DNA from: Clostridium sp. CAG:710
Lineage (GTDB): Bacteria; Bacillota_I; Bacilli_A; RF39; UBA660
Assembly: GCA_000432595.1 (NCBI GenBank)
Contig: HF996868.1
Location: 62,001 to 126,000, forward strand
Direction: 5' to 3'
DNA: 64,000 bases
Positions 18,899 to 29,882 of the stretch are shown here, in pieces. A program made the translations under genes and the position numbers. Positions within the stretch are counted from its first letter, which is position 1, and each line of letters starts with the position of its first letter. A model generated the notes under the pieces. It saw only the letters and a program-made list of their open reading frames with translations, was not told where the DNA came from and made no database searches.

Positions 18899-19282
18899 TT
18901 AACCACGTGGACGTTTTGGTGGACGACATCCATTATGTGGAATTGGTGTAACATCGTTAATTGCAGTTACTTCTAATCCTGCAGTTTGAAGTGATCTGAT
19001 AGCAGTTTCTCTACCAGGACCTAAACCTTTAACATAAACTTCTACTTTTCTCATACCAATTTCATAAGCAGCTTTTCCTGCAGCTTCTGCAGCAACACCA
19101 GCAGCAAATGGAGTTGATTTTTTACTACCTTTGAATCCTAATGCTCCACTTGATGACCAAGATATTGCATTACCTTCTTTGTCTGTAATAGTAGTAATTG
19201 TATTATTAAATGTTGAATGAATATGTGCTATTCCCTCTGGAACATTCTTTTTTACTTTTCTTTTTCTAGTCTTATAAGCCAT
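18899..19282 (-). CDS. rpsK: 30S ribosomal protein S11
   Basis: A 127-aa S11, part of the platform near the mRNA exit and E site. It ends in the conserved [13 protein letters not shown] tail and has the [11 protein letters not shown] block. The N-terminus is the basic [14 protein letters not shown] typical of Bacilli. It sits 19 nt before rpoA. Confidence 0.97.
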   Translation of the reverse strand: MAYKTRKRKVKKNVPEGIAHIHSTFNNTITTITDKEGNAISWSSSGALGFKGSKKSTPFAAGVAAEAAGKAAYEIGMRKVEVYVKGLGPGRETAIRSLQTAGLEVTAINDVTPIPHNGCRPPKRPRG

Positions 19283-19317
19283 TTCTTTGACCTCCTTTTA
19301 CTATTAAACCTTAATTA

Positions 19318-19683
19318 TTATTTCTTTTTGTTAGCTACAGTCTTACCTTTTCCTTTACGAGTTCTTGCATTACTTCTTGTTGATTGTCCTCTTACAGGTA
19401 ATCCTTTTTTATGACGAGTTCCTTCATATGAATTTATTTCCATCTTAGTTTTAATATTCATATTTACTTCACGTCTTAAATCTCCTTCAACGTTATATTT
19501 AGAAATTTCATCACGAATTAAATTTAATTCATCATTAGATAAATCACTTACTTTTCTAGATGGAGCAATTTTAACTGCTTCTAGAATTTTATTTGATCTT
19601 TTTCTACCAATACCATAAATATATGTTAGTGCTATTTCAACATGTTTATCATTAGGTATATCTACACCTTTAATACGAGCCAT
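19318..19683 (-). CDS. rpsM: 30S ribosomal protein S13
   Basis: A 121-aa S13, the head protein that contacts P-site tRNA and bridges to the 50S subunit. It starts [26 protein letters not shown] (helix-two-turn-helix region) and ends in the basic tail [17 protein letters not shown] that reaches the P site. Confidence 0.97.
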   Translation of the reverse strand: MARIKGVDIPNDKHVEIALTYIYGIGRKRSNKILEAVKIAPSRKVSDLSNDELNLIRDEISKYNVEGDLRREVNMNIKTKMEINSYEGTRHKKGLPVRGQSTRSNARTRKGKGKTVANKKK

Positions 19684-19701
19684 ATTTTACACTTCCTTTC
19701 A

Positions 19702-19815
19702 TTAACCTTGTCTTTGTTTGTGTTTTGGATTTTCACAAATAACCATTACTTTGCCTTTTCTTTTTACAATTTTGCATTTTGCGCAAATCTTCTTTGCTGA
19801 TGCTTTTACTTTCAT
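19702..19815 (-). CDS. rpmJ: 50S ribosomal protein L36 (zinc-binding form)
   Basis: A 37-aa protein read directly from the minus strand: it begins [17 protein letters not shown] and ends with NPKHKQRQG. Three Cys and one His (C11, C14, C27, H32) form the zinc ribbon of the C+ paralogue, so no zinc-independent substitute is indicated here. It lies in its standard place between infA and rpsM. Confidence 0.95.
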   Translation of the reverse strand: MKVKASAKKICAKCKIVKRKGKVMVICENPKHKQRQG

Positions 19816-19828
19816 TTTATCCCTCCTA

Positions 19829-20044
19829 TTATTTCCTATAGGTTATACGCCCACGTGTTAAGTCGTAAGGTGATAATTCTAACATTACAGTATCCCCCGG
19901 TAAGATGCGAATGTAGTTCATTCGTATTTTACCAGAAACGTGAGCTTCTACAATGTATCCATTTTCTAATTGTACTTTGAATTTACCACCCGGAATGATT
20001 TCTAGAACCTTTCCTTCAACTTCAATTGTATCGTCTTTTGCCAT
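19829..20044 (-). CDS. infA: Translation initiation factor IF-1
   Basis: A 71-aa single OB-fold protein ([28 protein letters not shown] end) that occupies the 30S A site during initiation. Its start is 4 nt after the TGA of map, so the two are coupled. Confidence 0.96.
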   Translation of the reverse strand: MAKDDTIEVEGKVLEIIPGGKFKVQLENGYIVEAHVSGKIRMNYIRILPGDTVMLELSPYDLTRGRITYRK

Positions 20045-20048
20045 CTTT

Positions 20049-20804
20049 TCACTCTCCTGTTAATATTTCATATCCATCTTTTGTAACAACAACAGTATGT
20101 TCAAAATGAGCAGATGGACTATCATCATCAGTAAGTATTGTCCAACCATCATCTAACATGTATATATCAGCAGTTCCTAAGTTTAACATTGGTTCTACTG
20201 CTATAACCATACCTTCTTTTAATACTGGACCTGTCCCTTTTTTACCATAATTTGGTACATCTGGTTCTTCATGTAGTTCTGTTCCTACACCGTGTCCAAC
20301 TAGTTCCTTTACTACGCCTAAATTATGCTCTGTTGCATATACTTCAATCGCATTAGATATATCACCAATTCTTGCCCCTGGTTTAATTTCTTTTAAACCT
20401 TCAAACAAAGCTTGTTTAGTATATCTTAATAAGTTTTCTTTTTCTGCACTTATGTTACCAACAGGGTAAGTCCATGCAGAATCACCATGATATCCTTTAT
20501 AACAAGCACATATATCTATTGAAACTATATCACCATTTTTTAATTTACGTGGCCCAGGAATTCCATGTACAACTTCTTCATTTATGCTTACACATAATGT
20601 TGCTGGATATCCTTCATAACCTTTACAAGAAGGTATTGCACCTTTGCTTCTTATGAACTTTTCTGCAAGCCTATCAAGCTTTGCAGTGGTAATACCTTCT
20701 TTAATGTAAGGTTTTAAATATTGATGTGTTTGATAAACAATATGTCCTGCTTCTCTCAACAATTCAATTTCTCTTTGACTTTTGATTTTAATCAATTTAT
20801 TCAC
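20049..20804 (-). CDS. map: Methionine aminopeptidase, type I
   Basis: A 251-aa enzyme that removes N-terminal Met. Metal-binding residues are seen in order: D in [18 protein letters not shown] (two aspartates), H in [19 protein letters not shown] in AVEPMLNLG and E in AHFEHTVVV. It lacks the N-terminal zinc-finger extension. It ends in TGA, one of few TGA stops in the window, which shows TGA is not read as Trp here. It adjoins adk with no gap. Confidence 0.96.
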   Translation of the reverse strand: MNKLIKIKSQREIELLREAGHIVYQTHQYLKPYIKEGITTAKLDRLAEKFIRSKGAIPSCKGYEGYPATLCVSINEEVVHGIPGPRKLKNGDIVSIDICACYKGYHGDSAWTYPVGNISAEKENLLRYTKQALFEGLKEIKPGARIGDISNAIEVYATEHNLGVVKELVGHGVGTELHEEPDVPNYGKKGTGPVLKEGMVIAVEPMLNLGTADIYMLDDGWTILTDDDSPSAHFEHTVVVTKDGYEILTGE

Positions 20805-21458
20805 CTAGTCTTTAATTAACTTTTCAACTTGCTCCAATGTATATTCGCGGCCTTTACTTCCGTCTACTACTTGAAGCACCCCTCTATTTTTATAAAATTC
20901 AATAAGTGGTGTTGTACTGTCTATGTAAGTTTGATATCTAACTTCAAGTGATTCAATGTTGTCATCTTTTCTTTGATATAACTCACCATTACATTTATTA
21001 CAAATACCAGGCTTTTTAGGAGCCATTTCTTCACTATAGATATTGTATATAGCACCACAGTCTTTACACATATATCTTCCTGTAATTCTCTTTACTAACA
21101 TTTCTTTAGGAATATCTATTAATATTACCATTCCTAAATCTCTTCCGGATTTCTCCAAAATCTTATCATATTCTTTTGCTTGTTCAAGATTTCTTGGAAA
21201 TCCATCTAATATATATCCATTATCACAAGCAGGATCATTTAATTTATTTTCTAGTACAGAGTAAACTATTTCTGGTGTAACTAACTTTCCTGCTGTCTGC
21301 ATTTCGTTAATTTTTTTACCAAGTTCATCACCTTTAGCAACTTGTTCTCTTAATAAATCTCCTGTTGAAATATGAACATAATTATATTTTTCAAGTAAAT
21401 CTTTTGATAAAGTCCCTTTTCCTGCACCTGGTGCAGCAATTAAAATCAAATTTTTCAT
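20805..21458 (-). CDS. adk: Adenylate kinase, zinc-containing long form
   Basis: A 217-aa enzyme converting AMP + ATP to 2 ADP. P-loop APGAGKGT is at 9-16, with the AMP-binding STGDLLREQ and the GFPRNLEQA block. The LID domain (~126-160) has four Cys (CKDCG and CNKCNG), the structural zinc site common in Gram-positives. It overlaps secY by one base. Confidence 0.97.
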   Translation of the reverse strand: MKNLILIAAPGAGKGTLSKDLLEKYNYVHISTGDLLREQVAKGDELGKKINEMQTAGKLVTPEIVYSVLENKLNDPACDNGYILDGFPRNLEQAKEYDKILEKSGRDLGMVILIDIPKEMLVKRITGRYMCKDCGAIYNIYSEEMAPKKPGICNKCNGELYQRKDDNIESLEVRYQTYIDSTTPLIEFYKNRGVLQVVDGSKGREYTLEQVEKLIKD

Positions 21459-22720
21459 TATCTTCTACTATATCCCTTCTTATAATTTCTTGAAACAAGA
21501 CTACCTTCTAGTTGTTTATAAGTTTCAAGTGCAACTCCGACAACTATTAGTAAACTTGTACCACCAATTGTTACTGCTGAAGATAATCCAGATAAACTAC
21601 TGAATATGATTGGTAATCCAGCTATTATTACTAGGAATACACCACCAATTATAGTTAACTTAGATAAGACATTTGAAATATATTTTTCTGTGTCCTTACC
21701 TGGTCTAACACCTGGAATAAATCCTCCATTTTCTTTTAAATTCTTTGCTAAATCTTCTGGTTTTAATTGAATGTAAGTATAGAAATAAGCAAAGAAGAAA
21801 ATAAGTGCAACAAATATTATAAAACCAACAGGTTTAGTATAAGTTAAGTAATTATTAACAAAATTTATAAACTTTTCATTTTTTACCAATTGTGCTATTG
21901 TTGCTGGTATTGCAAGTAAGCTTGAAGCAAATATTACTGGCATAACTCCCGCTGTATTTACTTTTATTGGCATAAATGATTGATTACCATAAGCACTAGT
22001 AGACTTATTAGCATATTGAATAGGAATTTTACGTTCTGCAAGTTCTACAAATATAACTCCTACTATTATTAGGAAATATACTATTACGAACAATACAAAT
22101 AGTAAAATACCAAGCCATAATGCAAATTCACCTTTAGTTATTAATTCTTTAAATGCAGTTATAAACATGCTTGGCATTGTAGCAACAATACCTGCAAGAA
22201 TTATTAATGAAATACCATTACCAATTCCCTTTTGTGTAACCTGGTCTCCTAACCATAGAAGAAATGCTGTTCCAGCTGTTAATATAGTTGCAACATACAT
22301 ATAATCCATAGTAGTTTTACCTGATCCTAAGAACGCATATGCAAATGCAAATCCTTCAATAAAGGCAAATATTATACCCATATATCTAGTTATTTGATTT
22401 AATTTTTGACGTCCTACTGGACCCTCATCCTTTAGTTCACTAAAATATGGAAATATATCCATTTGTAATAATTGAACTATAATGGATGCAGTAATGTATG
22501 GCATAACTCCTAAACCAAATATTGAAAATTGCTTTAGTGCTCCACCACCCATTACATTTATTAATTCAAGAAATCCTAAATTAACTGTTACATCGGCAGT
22601 ACCTGGAACTTGAACTCCAGTACCAATAACAAATATCATTAATGCACCTAAAGTGAAAAGTATTCTTAATCTTAAGTCTTTGTTAGTAGGCGCAAATAAT
22701 TGTTTCATTGTTTGAAACAT
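21458..22720 (-). CDS. secY: Protein translocase channel subunit SecY
   Basis: A 420-aa, ten-helix membrane protein, the pore of the Sec translocon working with SecE and SecG (secG is at 45851). The plug/pore region GVMPYITASIIVQLLQ and the cytoplasmic loop GVRPGKDTEKYI that contacts SecA and the ribosome are intact. It lies in the spc part of the cluster, 1 nt after rplO. Confidence 0.97.
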   Translation of the reverse strand: MFQTMKQLFAPTNKDLRLRILFTLGALMIFVIGTGVQVPGTADVTVNLGFLELINVMGGGALKQFSIFGLGVMPYITASIIVQLLQMDIFPYFSELKDEGPVGRQKLNQITRYMGIIFAFIEGFAFAYAFLGSGKTTMDYMYVATILTAGTAFLLWLGDQVTQKGIGNGISLIILAGIVATMPSMFITAFKELITKGEFALWLGILLFVLFVIVYFLIIVGVIFVELAERKIPIQYANKSTSAYGNQSFMPIKVNTAGVMPVIFASSLLAIPATIAQLVKNEKFINFVNNYLTYTKPVGFIIFVALIFFFAYFYTYIQLKPEDLAKNLKENGGFIPGVRPGKDTEKYISNVLSKLTIIGGVFLVIIAGLPIIFSSLSGLSSAVTIGGTSLLIVVGVALETYKQLEGSLVSRNYKKGYSRR

Positions 22721-22721
22721 A

Positions 22722-23165
22722 TTAGATCACCTCAATTTTGCTTCCAGATTCTTCTAACTTTTCAATAGCACTCTTTGAGAACTTATGTGCTTGAACTGTT
22801 AATTTCTTATTAATTTCTCCATTTCCAAGAACTTTAATTCCATCTAATTGTTTTTTTACTAATCCAACTTCTTTTAATAAAGCTGGTGTTACTAATGTAC
22901 CTTCTTCAAAAATATTTAAATCACTTACATTAATAGTAGCATATTTAATTTTAAATTCATGATTTGAGAATCCTCTCTTAGGTAAACGTCTATATAATGG
23001 TAATTGTCCACCTTCGAATACTGGATTTACTCCTCCACCACTACGAGAGTTTTGTCCTTTTTGTCCTTTACCACTAGTTTTTCCAAGACCACTACCTGGT
23101 CCGCGTCCTACAATTTTTCTTCTTTGTTTTGCACCAATATTTTTTTCTAATTCATGTAATTTCAT
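22722..23165 (-). CDS. rplO: 50S ribosomal protein L15
   Basis: A 147-aa L15 with the usual Gly/Arg-rich N-terminal extension ([19 protein letters not shown]) that threads through 23S rRNA. Its start codon overlaps the rpsE stop (TAATG). In most Firmicutes rpmD (L30) sits between these two genes; here there is no space for it. Confidence 0.97.
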   Translation of the reverse strand: MKLHELEKNIGAKQRRKIVGRGPGSGLGKTSGKGQKGQNSRSGGGVNPVFEGGQLPLYRRLPKRGFSNHEFKIKYATINVSDLNIFEEGTLVTPALLKEVGLVKKQLDGIKVLGNGEINKKLTVQAHKFSKSAIEKLEESGSKIEVI

Positions 23166-23674
23166 TATCCCAAAATCTCCTCTACTGTTTTTCCTCTTAA
23201 CTGTGCAACATGTTCTGGTGTTTTAATTTGTTTTAGTGCATTAATTGTAGCGGCTGCCATATTATTTTTAGTTCTTGATCCTAGTGATTTTGATAAAATA
23301 TCTTGAACTCCTGCAAGTTCTAGTACAGCTCTAACTGCTCCACCTGCAATAACTCCAGTACCTGGCGCAGCTGGTATTAAAACTACTTTTGCAGCTCCTG
23401 CAACACCATTTACTTCATGAGCAATTGTTCTATTGTCAGTTAAAGGTACTTTAATTAAATTTTTATTTGCAGCTTGTATAGCTTTTTTGATTGCATCAGG
23501 TACTTCGTTTGCTTTACCCATACCTAATCCAACTTTACCTTTTCTATCCCCAACAACAACAGTAGCCGAGAATCTTCTTTGTCTACCACCTTTGTTAACT
23601 TTAACAACGCTTTTAATTTCGACAACTAATTCTTCTAATGTTTTTGCTTTTGGGTCATTATTTTTATTTTGCAT
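23165..23674 (-). CDS. rpsE: 30S ribosomal protein S5
   Basis: A 169-aa S5 with the dsRBD-like N-terminal domain ([27 protein letters not shown]) and the [20 protein letters not shown]-terminal block. It lines the mRNA entry channel and affects decoding accuracy. It runs directly into rplO. Confidence 0.97.
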   Translation of the reverse strand: MQNKNNDPKAKTLEELVVEIKSVVKVNKGGRQRRFSATVVVGDRKGKVGLGMGKANEVPDAIKKAIQAANKNLIKVPLTDNRTIAHEVNGVAGAAKVVLIPAAPGTGVIAGGAVRAVLELAGVQDILSKSLGSRTKNNMAAATINALKQIKTPEHVAQLRGKTVEEILG

Positions 23675-23687
23675 AAATACCCTCCTA

Positions 23688-24050
23688 TTAGAATTCTAAT
23701 CCATTCTCACGTGCAGCTTCAGCTAAAGCTTTTACACGACCATGATAAAGATGTCCACCTCTATCAAATACAACTTTTTTAATGTTAGCTTTTTGTGCTC
23801 TATCAGCCAATAATTTACCAACTTTAGTAGCAGCTTCAATATTGCCGCCATTTTCTAATTTTAATTCTTTATCGATTGATGAAGCACTCACTAAAGTGAT
23901 GCCATTTTCATCATCAATAAGTTGTGCAAAGATATTTGAATTAGATCTATAAACACTTAATCTTGGTACAGCTACAGTTCCATGAATATCTTTTCTTATT
24001 CTTTCATGTCTAGCTTGACGCATAGCATTTTTTGACACTTTATTTATCAT
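23688..24050 (-). CDS. rplR: 50S ribosomal protein L18
   Basis: A 120-aa 5S-rRNA-binding protein with [18 protein letters not shown] and the closing [27 protein letters not shown]. The gap to rplF upstream (54 nt) is one of the larger ones in the cluster and contains a short palindrome AGCTAATTAGCT but no promoter I can support. Confidence 0.97.
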   Translation of the reverse strand: MINKVSKNAMRQARHERIRKDIHGTVAVPRLSVYRSNSNIFAQLIDDENGITLVSASSIDKELKLENGGNIEAATKVGKLLADRAQKANIKKVVFDRGGHLYHGRVKALAEAARENGLEF

Positions 24051-24104
24051 AAGTAACTTCTCCTTATCTTATATTTTTAATTTTAATTTAAGCAGCTAAT
24101 TAGC

Positions 24105-24641
24105 TTAAGCGGCTTTCTTTCCTTCCTTACGGCGAATGTGTTCATCTTTATAACGAATTCCTTTTCCTTTATAAGGTTCTGGTTTTCTTACTTTTCTTAT
24201 GTTTGCTGCGAATTCGCCAACTTGAGCTTTATCAATACCTTTTACAGTTATTTCAGTATTGCTAATTAATTCAACAGTTATTCCTTTTGGAATATCCATT
24301 TCTACTTGATGAGAATATCCTGCATTGATTACTAGTGTGTTACCTTTTAATGCAAAACGGTAACCTACACCAATTATCTCTAAACCTTTTTGGAATTCAT
24401 GTGTTACACCATGAATCATATTTGAAAGGTTTGCATTCATAGTTCCATGCATTGATTTGATTTCTTTAGTGTCGTTTACTCTTGTAAGTTCTAGTTGGTT
24501 ATCTTCTACTTTGATGCTAATTCCTTTAGCAAGTTTAGTAGAAAGTTCACCCTTAGGTCCTTTTACAGTAACAACTCCTTCATTTTCTTCAACTGTAACT
24601 CCAGCAGGAATCTCAATTTTTCTATTTCCTATACGACTCAT
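24105..24641 (-). CDS. rplF: 50S ribosomal protein L6
   Basis: A 178-aa protein with two similar L6 domains; the second ends in the KPEPYKGKGIRYKDEHIRRKEGKKAA signature split across the C-terminus, which binds 23S rRNA near the factor-binding site. Normal length and position (rpsH-rplF-rplR). Confidence 0.97.
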   Translation of the reverse strand: MSRIGNRKIEIPAGVTVEENEGVVTVKGPKGELSTKLAKGISIKVEDNQLELTRVNDTKEIKSMHGTMNANLSNMIHGVTHEFQKGLEIIGVGYRFALKGNTLVINAGYSHQVEMDIPKGITVELISNTEITVKGIDKAQVGEFAANIRKVRKPEPYKGKGIRYKDEHIRRKEGKKAA

Positions 24642-24666
24642 CTTCAGGCCTCCTTAACTTTCGTTA

Positions 24667-25068
24667 CTACCAAATATAAGCAAGAACTTCTCCACCTAGA
24701 TTTTGACGTCTAGCTTCTTTATCAGTCATGATTCCTTTTGAAGTAGAAATTATTGCAATTCCTAATCCATTTAATACTTTAGGGATTTCATCACTCTTAG
24801 CATAAACTCTTAATCCTGGTTTTGAAATACGCTTTAATCCAGTAATTACTCTTTCCTTTTTATCTCTATATTTAAGTGTTAATTCGATAGTTCCTTGAGC
24901 ATCGTTTTTAACAACTTTATAGTCTTTTATAAATCCTTCTTCTTTTAATATTCTAGCAAGTTCAATCTTCATTTTTGAAGCAGGCACCGAAACATCAGTA
25001 TAACGCATTGCATTTGCATTACGAATACGTGTTAGCATATCTGCAATTGTATCAGTTACTACAGCCAT
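24667..25068 (-). CDS. rpsH: 30S ribosomal protein S8
   Basis: A 133-aa S8 binding the central domain of 16S rRNA. It starts [19 protein letters not shown] and ends with the [13 protein letters not shown] and GEVLAYIW blocks. In other bacteria S8 is the spc operon's autoregulator, but I did not find a matching site here. Confidence 0.97.
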   Translation of the reverse strand: MAVVTDTIADMLTRIRNANAMRYTDVSVPASKMKIELARILKEEGFIKDYKVVKNDAQGTIELTLKYRDKKERVITGLKRISKPGLRVYAKSDEIPKVLNGLGIAIISTSKGIMTDKEARRQNLGGEVLAYIW

Positions 25069-25087
25069 TATTAATCCTCCTTCCCAA

Positions 25088-25273
25088 TTACCAGCTTGAT
25101 TTTTTTACACCTGGTATTTGTCCTTTATAAGCTAATTCTCTAAAGCAAATACGACAGATTCCAAATTTGCTCATAACAGCATGTGGTCTTCCACATTGTT
25201 TACAACGTGTATATTCACGAACCTTGAATTTTTGCTTTTTGTTAGCTTTTACAATCATACTTTTTTTTGCCAT
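25088..25273 (-). CDS. rpsN: 30S ribosomal protein S14, zinc type
   Basis: A 61-aa short S14 with CKQCG and CRICF forming a zinc site, the C+ form. It is located between rplE and rpsH as usual for Gram-positives and contacts the 30S head. A zinc-independent second copy is not present in this window. Confidence 0.97.
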   Translation of the reverse strand: MAKKSMIVKANKKQKFKVREYTRCKQCGRPHAVMSKFGICRICFRELAYKGQIPGVKKSSW

Positions 25274-25287
25274 TATTTACCCTCCAA

Positions 25288-25827
25288 TTACTTTCTAAAT
25301 GGAATTCCAAGTTCTGCTAATAAATCATAGGCTTCTTCATTAGTTTTTGCGGTTGTTACAAATACTATATCCATACCACGAACTTTTACTACATTATCAT
25401 ATTCAATTTCTGAGAAAATCAATTGTTCTTTAATTCCTAATGTATAGTTCCCACGTCCATCAAATGCTTTTGATGATACTCCATGGAAATCTCTTACACG
25501 TGGAAGTCCAATAGTTACAAGTTTATCTAAGAAGTTATACATATTTTCTCCTCTTAGAGTAACTTTACAACCAATTGATTGTCCTTCTCTTACTTTGAAT
25601 CCAGCAATAGACTTTCTAGCTTTTGTTATAACTGGTTTTTGTCCAGAGATAAGTTCAAGATCATGAACAGCAGCTTCTAATAATTTAGAATTACTAGTTG
25701 CATCTCCTACACCCATATTAATAACGATTTTTTCTAGTTTTGGTACTTCCATCACTGACTTATAATTGTGTTTTTTTGTTAAACTTGGAACAATTTCATT
25801 TAAATACTTTTCTTTTAGGCGGTTCAT
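25288..25827 (-). CDS. rplE: 50S ribosomal protein L5
   Basis: A 179-aa L5 that binds 5S rRNA and contacts P-site tRNA and S13. Conserved blocks include [30 protein letters not shown] and [18 protein letters not shown]. Normal size; start follows GGAGG. Confidence 0.97.
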   Translation of the reverse strand: MNRLKEKYLNEIVPSLTKKHNYKSVMEVPKLEKIVINMGVGDATSNSKLLEAAVHDLELISGQKPVITKARKSIAGFKVREGQSIGCKVTLRGENMYNFLDKLVTIGLPRVRDFHGVSSKAFDGRGNYTLGIKEQLIFSEIEYDNVVKVRGMDIVFVTTAKTNEEAYDLLAELGIPFRK

Positions 25828-25845
25828 CTCATTACCCTCCTTCCA

Positions 25846-26154
25846 CTAATCAATCTTTTCATTTGATTTTTTAGTTATTCTTATTTTTTTATTATTTTTA
25901 TCAATAGTATGTCCGATTCTAGTTCTTTTCTTTGTTTTAGGATCGATAATCATAACATTTGAAGCATGAATTGGTGCTTCTATTTCTAAGATTCCACCAG
26001 TTTCATTTTGGTTTGCTTTTTTATGTTTCTTTATTATATTGCATCCTTCTACGATTACTTTGTTTTCATTTCTTAAAACTTTTGTAATCTTTCCTTCTTT
26101 TCCTTTACTAGATCCAGCAATTACTACGACTTTATCTCCTACTTTAAAGTTCAT
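25846..26154 (-). CDS. rplX: 50S ribosomal protein L24
   Basis: A 102-aa KOW-domain protein (NFKVGDKVVVIAGSSKGKEGKI) that initiates 50S assembly and lies at the exit tunnel. It ends ITKKSNEKID. It follows rplN by 11 nt. Confidence 0.97.
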   Translation of the reverse strand: MNFKVGDKVVVIAGSSKGKEGKITKVLRNENKVIVEGCNIIKKHKKANQNETGGILEIEAPIHASNVMIIDPKTKKRTRIGHTIDKNNKKIRITKKSNEKID

Positions 26155-26165
26155 AATATCCTCCT

Positions 26166-26534
26166 TTATAGCACTTCTTTAGCTAAAGATACTATTTTCA
26201 TGTAATCTGCATCACGAAGTTCACGTGCTACAGGTCCAAAGATACGAGTTCCTACTGGACTCTTGTCATCTTTAATAATTACGCATGCGTTGTCATCAAA
26301 TTTAATGTAAGAACCATCAGGTCTTCTAACACCAAATTTACTTCTAACAACAACTGCTTTTACAACTTTACCTTTTTTAACAGTTCCATTAGGTGTGGCT
26401 TTTTTAATTGTACCAACAACTATGTCCCCGATATTACCAGTTTTTACTTTGCTTCCACCAAGTACACGAATTACTAAAAGTTCTTTTGCACCTGAGTTAT
26501 CAGCAACTTTTAAACGACTTTCTTGTTGAATCAT
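26166..26534 (-). CDS. rplN: 50S ribosomal protein L14
   Basis: A 122-aa beta-barrel protein at the subunit interface, with [19 protein letters not shown] and [23 protein letters not shown] at the two ends, a full-length match to the family. Confidence 0.97.
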   Translation of the reverse strand: MIQQESRLKVADNSGAKELLVIRVLGGSKVKTGNIGDIVVGTIKKATPNGTVKKGKVVKAVVVRSKFGVRRPDGSYIKFDDNACVIIKDDKSPVGTRIFGPVARELRDADYMKIVSLAKEVL

Positions 26535-26558
26535 AATTAATCCTCCTTCACCTAAGAG

Positions 26559-26816
26559 TTATAAAATAACTGCTTCTTTTATTATTTCTTTTAAATAAAA
26601 TCTTTTTGTAGCAGAAAGTGGTCTAGTTTCAACTATTCTAACTATATCTCCAACTTTTGCTTTATTTGATTCATCATGTACGGCATATTTTTTAGAGTAT
26701 TTAACTCTTTTACCATACAATGGATGCTTTTTATAAGTTTCAACTAAAACTGTAATAGTTTTGTTGTTTTTATCACTTACAACTTTACCAACTAATTCTT
26801 TTCTTACCTTTTCCAT
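26559..26816 (-). CDS. rpsQ: 30S ribosomal protein S17
   Basis: An 85-aa OB-fold protein with [17 protein letters not shown] and [11 protein letters not shown], which binds the 5' domain of 16S rRNA. It starts 9 nt after rpmC. Confidence 0.97.
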   Translation of the reverse strand: MEKVRKELVGKVVSDKNNKTITVLVETYKKHPLYGKRVKYSKKYAVHDESNKAKVGDIVRIVETRPLSATKRFYLKEIIKEAVIL

Positions 26817-26825
26817 AGTGCCTCC

Positions 26826-27020
26826 CTAATCATTTAACTCGCGTTCGCGTAGAACTGTTTTAAGTCTAGCTACAAGATGTCTTAATTCTCTTATTCTTGA
26901 AGGTTTCTCTAAATTTCCGGTTGCTTGTTGGAAACGTAAATTGAATAGTTCTTCTTTTGTTTCTTTTATTTTTGCATTAATTTCTTCAGTGGTTAGATTT
27001 CTAATTTCATTAACCTTCAT
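26826..27020 (-). CDS. rpmC: 50S ribosomal protein L29
   Basis: A 64-aa helical hairpin ([32 protein letters not shown]) near the peptide exit site, where trigger factor and SRP dock. It overlaps the end of rplP by 11 bp. Confidence 0.97.
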   Translation of the reverse strand: MKVNEIRNLTTEEINAKIKETKEELFNLRFQQATGNLEKPSRIRELRHLVARLKTVLRERELND

Positions 27021-27444
27021 TTATATCACCACCATTTTCTTTCATTACGAATTTTGTTCTAATAGGTAATTTATGAGATGCCAATCTTAATGCCTCTCTA
27101 GCTGTTGCTTCATCAACGCCAGCTATTTCAAACATTATTTTTCCTTCTTTAACAACTGCAACCCATTTTTCAACATTACCTTTACCTTTACCTTGACGTG
27201 TTCCTAAAGGTTTTTGTGTTAATGGTAAATGTGGGAAAATATTAATCCATACTTTACCTCCACGTTTCATGTAACGTGTCATAGCAATACGAGCTGCTTC
27301 GATTTGATTTGCTGTAATCCAAGCTCCCTCTTTTGCTTGTAAACCATATTCACCAAAACTTAATGTTGTGTTTCCTTTTGCATGACCTTCATAAGGTAAT
27401 CTATGAACACGACGATATTTTGTTCTTGCTGGTATTAGTGCCAT
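27010..27444 (-). CDS. rplP: 50S ribosomal protein L16
   Basis: A 144-aa protein near the A-site tRNA elbow, with [31 protein letters not shown] and the MGTRQGKG-like [11 protein letters not shown] block. It ends in [10 protein letters not shown] plus a short acidic tail whose codons overlap the start of rpmC. Confidence 0.97.
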   Translation of the reverse strand: MALIPARTKYRRVHRLPYEGHAKGNTTLSFGEYGLQAKEGAWITANQIEAARIAMTRYMKRGGKVWINIFPHLPLTQKPLGTRQGKGKGNVEKWVAVVKEGKIMFEIAGVDEATAREALRLASHKLPIRTKFVMKENGGDINEG

Positions 27445-27446
27445 AA

Positions 27447-28100
27447 TTAATTACCTCCTTTAGCCTTTTTATCTTGAAGAATTTCTCCCTTGTATATCCA
27501 TACTTTAACTCCGATTTTACCATAAGTAGTATCAGCTTCTGTTGCAGCATAATCAATATCTGCTCTTAATGTATGTAGAGGAATAGTTCCTTCTGTATAT
27601 CCTTCGCTACGTGCCATATCAGCACCACCTAATCTTCCTGAAACTAAAGTTTTAATTCCTTTAACTCCGTTCTTCATAGCATTTCTAATTGCTCTTTTTT
27701 GAGCCATTCTGAATGATGCTCTGTTTTCGATTTGATTTGCAATTGATTGTGCTACTAGATTAGCATCAACTTCTGGTTTTTTAATGTCAACGATTGATAT
27801 TTGAACGTTTTCACCAACCATTGTTGATATTTCTTTTTTAAGCTTTTCTATTTCTTCTCCACCACGACCAATGATGACTCCTGGTTTTGATGTATGAATA
27901 GTTACTTCTGTTTTCTTGTTGTTTCTTTCAATTTCAACTTTACTAATAGATGCGTCTTTTAATCTTTTATCTAAGAACTTACGAATAGCCATATCGCTTT
28001 CTAAGCATTTAGAAAAATCTTTATTGTTTGCATACCATTTAGCTTCCCAGTCTTTATTTATTCCAATTCTAAGTCCAATTGGACTAACTTTTTGACCCAT
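27447..28100 (-). CDS. rpsC: 30S ribosomal protein S3
   Basis: A 217-aa protein with an N-terminal KH domain ([20 protein letters not shown] contains the GRGG loop) and a C-terminal domain ending in [10 protein letters not shown]. It forms part of the mRNA entry helicase site with S4 and S5. Confidence 0.97.
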   Translation of the reverse strand: MGQKVSPIGLRIGINKDWEAKWYANNKDFSKCLESDMAIRKFLDKRLKDASISKVEIERNNKKTEVTIHTSKPGVIIGRGGEEIEKLKKEISTMVGENVQISIVDIKKPEVDANLVAQSIANQIENRASFRMAQKRAIRNAMKNGVKGIKTLVSGRLGGADMARSEGYTEGTIPLHTLRADIDYAATEADTTYGKIGVKVWIYKGEILQDKKAKGGN

Positions 28101-28117
28101 ATTAACCTCCTTACAGA

Positions 28118-28450
28118 TTATCTACTAGCCACTGTAATAACGATGTGACTAGTTCTTTTATCATTGTGTCCTATATGACTACGTGAATCAAACATGTGTC
28201 TTTTCATTACAGGACCTGCATCTACTCTTGCTTCTTTAACGTATAATTCTTCAACTTTTGCGCCATTATTGTTAACGGCATTTGCAACTGCTGAATTTAA
28301 TACTTTTTTTGTTAGCCTTGCTGGCTTTTTATTCATATTATTTAATATGCTTAATGCAACATTAACATCTTTACCACGAATCAAATCAACAACTAATCTT
28401 GTTTTGATAGGTGATACTCTAAGAGTTTTTGCGATTGCTCTTGCTTCCAT
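28118..28450 (-). CDS. rplV: 50S ribosomal protein L22
   Basis: A 110-aa protein whose long beta hairpin ([24 protein letters not shown], here described in parts) lines the exit tunnel, a site of macrolide contacts. No unusual insert is seen in that loop. Confidence 0.97.
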   Translation of the reverse strand: MEARAIAKTLRVSPIKTRLVVDLIRGKDVNVALSILNNMNKKPARLTKKVLNSAVANAVNNNGAKVEELYVKEARVDAGPVMKRHMFDSRSHIGHNDKRTSHIVITVASR

Positions 28451-28469
28451 ATCATTTTCCTCCTAGTCA

Positions 28470-28739
28470 TTATTTCTTTTTACTATCGCCGTGACCACCA
28501 AATTTACGAGTTAAAGCAAATTCTCCTAATTTGTGACCTACCATATCCTCAGTTACATAAACAGGAATAAATTCTTTTCCATTATGAACTGCAAAAGTGT
28601 GTCCTATGAAGGCAGGAAATATAGTTGAACGACGTGACCATGTTTTAATAACTTCTTTCTTACCACTTTTGTTTAATTCTTCAACCTTTTTAAGTAATCT
28701 TTCGAAAACGTAAGGTCCTTTTTTTAAACTTCTACTCAT
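28470..28739 (-). CDS. rpsS: 30S ribosomal protein S19
   Basis: An 89-aa head protein forming a pair with S13. [33 protein letters not shown] and [11 protein letters not shown] are all present. Normal length. Confidence 0.97.
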   Translation of the reverse strand: MSRSLKKGPYVFERLLKKVEELNKSGKKEVIKTWSRRSTIFPAFIGHTFAVHNGKEFIPVYVTEDMVGHKLGEFALTRKFGGHGDSKKK

Positions 28740-28752
28740 TTATTTTTCCTCC

Positions 28753-29583
28753 TTACTTTCCATTACGACGACGTACTATTAATTTATCTGATGCTTTTTT
28801 CTTACGTGTCTTATATCCTAGTGCTGGTTTACCCCAAGGAGTAACTGGTCCTTTACGTCCGATTGGCGCACGACCTTCACCACCACCATGTGGATGGTCA
28901 TTAGGATTCATAACTGAACCACGAACTGTAGGTTTGATACCCATGTGACGACTACGTCCAGCTTTTCCTAATTTAACAAGTTCGTAATCTTCATTTCCAA
29001 CTTCTCCGATAGTTGCATAGCAAGTACCAAGAATTTTTCTTTGTTCTCCACTTGATAAACGAACCATTACATAATTACCTTCACGTCCAAGTATTTGAGC
29101 AGATGCTCCTGCAGAACGTGCAAGTTCTCCACCTTTACCAGGTTTTAATTCTATATTATGAATAACAGTACCAACTGGGATATTCATAATTGGTAATGCG
29201 TTACCAACTTTAATATCAGCGTTTTCTCCGCTTACTATTTCCATACCAACTTTTAAATCTTTTGGAGCAATTATATATCTTTTTTCTCCATCTTTATAAT
29301 TAATTAATGCTATATTAGCGCTTCTGTTTGGATCATATTCAATTGTAGCTACAACACCAGGAATATCTCTTTTATTTCTTTTAAAATCAATAATTCTGTA
29401 TTTTCTTTTCTCTCCGCCACCTTTATGTCTAACAGTGATTCTACCTTGATTATTACGTCCACCATTTTTCTTAATTGTTACAACTAAGCTTTTTTCTGGC
29501 TTATCAGTAGTAATTTCAGTATTTATTAAGGTACTCATTTTACGTCTACCATTGGTAGTAGGTTTATAATTTCTAATTGCCAT
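28753..29583 (-). CDS. rplB: 50S ribosomal protein L2
   Basis: A 276-aa L2, needed for subunit association and peptidyl transferase function. The conserved [20 protein letters not shown] region containing the catalytically placed histidine segment NDHPHGG is intact. It sits between rplW and rpsS. Confidence 0.97.
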   Translation of the reverse strand: MAIRNYKPTTNGRRKMSTLINTEITTDKPEKSLVVTIKKNGGRNNQGRITVRHKGGGEKRKYRIIDFKRNKRDIPGVVATIEYDPNRSANIALINYKDGEKRYIIAPKDLKVGMEIVSGENADIKVGNALPIMNIPVGTVIHNIELKPGKGGELARSAGASAQILGREGNYVMVRLSSGEQRKILGTCYATIGEVGNEDYELVKLGKAGRSRHMGIKPTVRGSVMNPNDHPHGGGEGRAPIGRKGPVTPWGKPALGYKTRKKKASDKLIVRRRNGK

Positions 29584-29597
29584 AAGTAACCCTCCTT

Positions 29598-29882
29598 CTA
29601 TCCAATATCGATAGTTTGACCTTCAGCTAATTTAACAATAGCTTTCTTACTACGATTGCTAAGTCCGCTGTAACGTCCTACTCTTTTCTTCTTTGGTTTT
29701 TCATTTATAGTAGAAATTTCAACAACCTTAACATTGAATATTTTTTCAATTGCTTGTTTAATTTCTGTTTTATTTGCTTTTGGATCAACTTTGAAAGCAT
29801 ATTTTCCTTCATTTTGAGCCATATTAGCACTTTTCTCAGTAATAACTGGTGCCTTAATAATTTCTAAGTATCTTGTATCCAT
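29598..29882 (-). CDS. rplW: 50S ribosomal protein L23
   Basis: A 94-aa exit-site protein that docks trigger factor and SRP. It has [12 protein letters not shown] and [20 protein letters not shown]. Its start overlaps the rplD stop by one base. Confidence 0.97.
   Translation of the reverse strand: MDTRYLEIIKAPVITEKSANMAQNEGKYAFKVDPKANKTEIKQAIEKIFNVKVVEISTINEKPKKKRVGRYSGLSNRSKKAIVKLAEGQTIDIG

Noticed and set aside
20049..20051. TGA possibly read as tryptophan, given Mollicutes-like traits.
   Set aside because: map ends naturally at this TGA, 4 nt before infA, and rpoB, rpoC, tuf and fusA are full length under the standard code with Trp as TGG.
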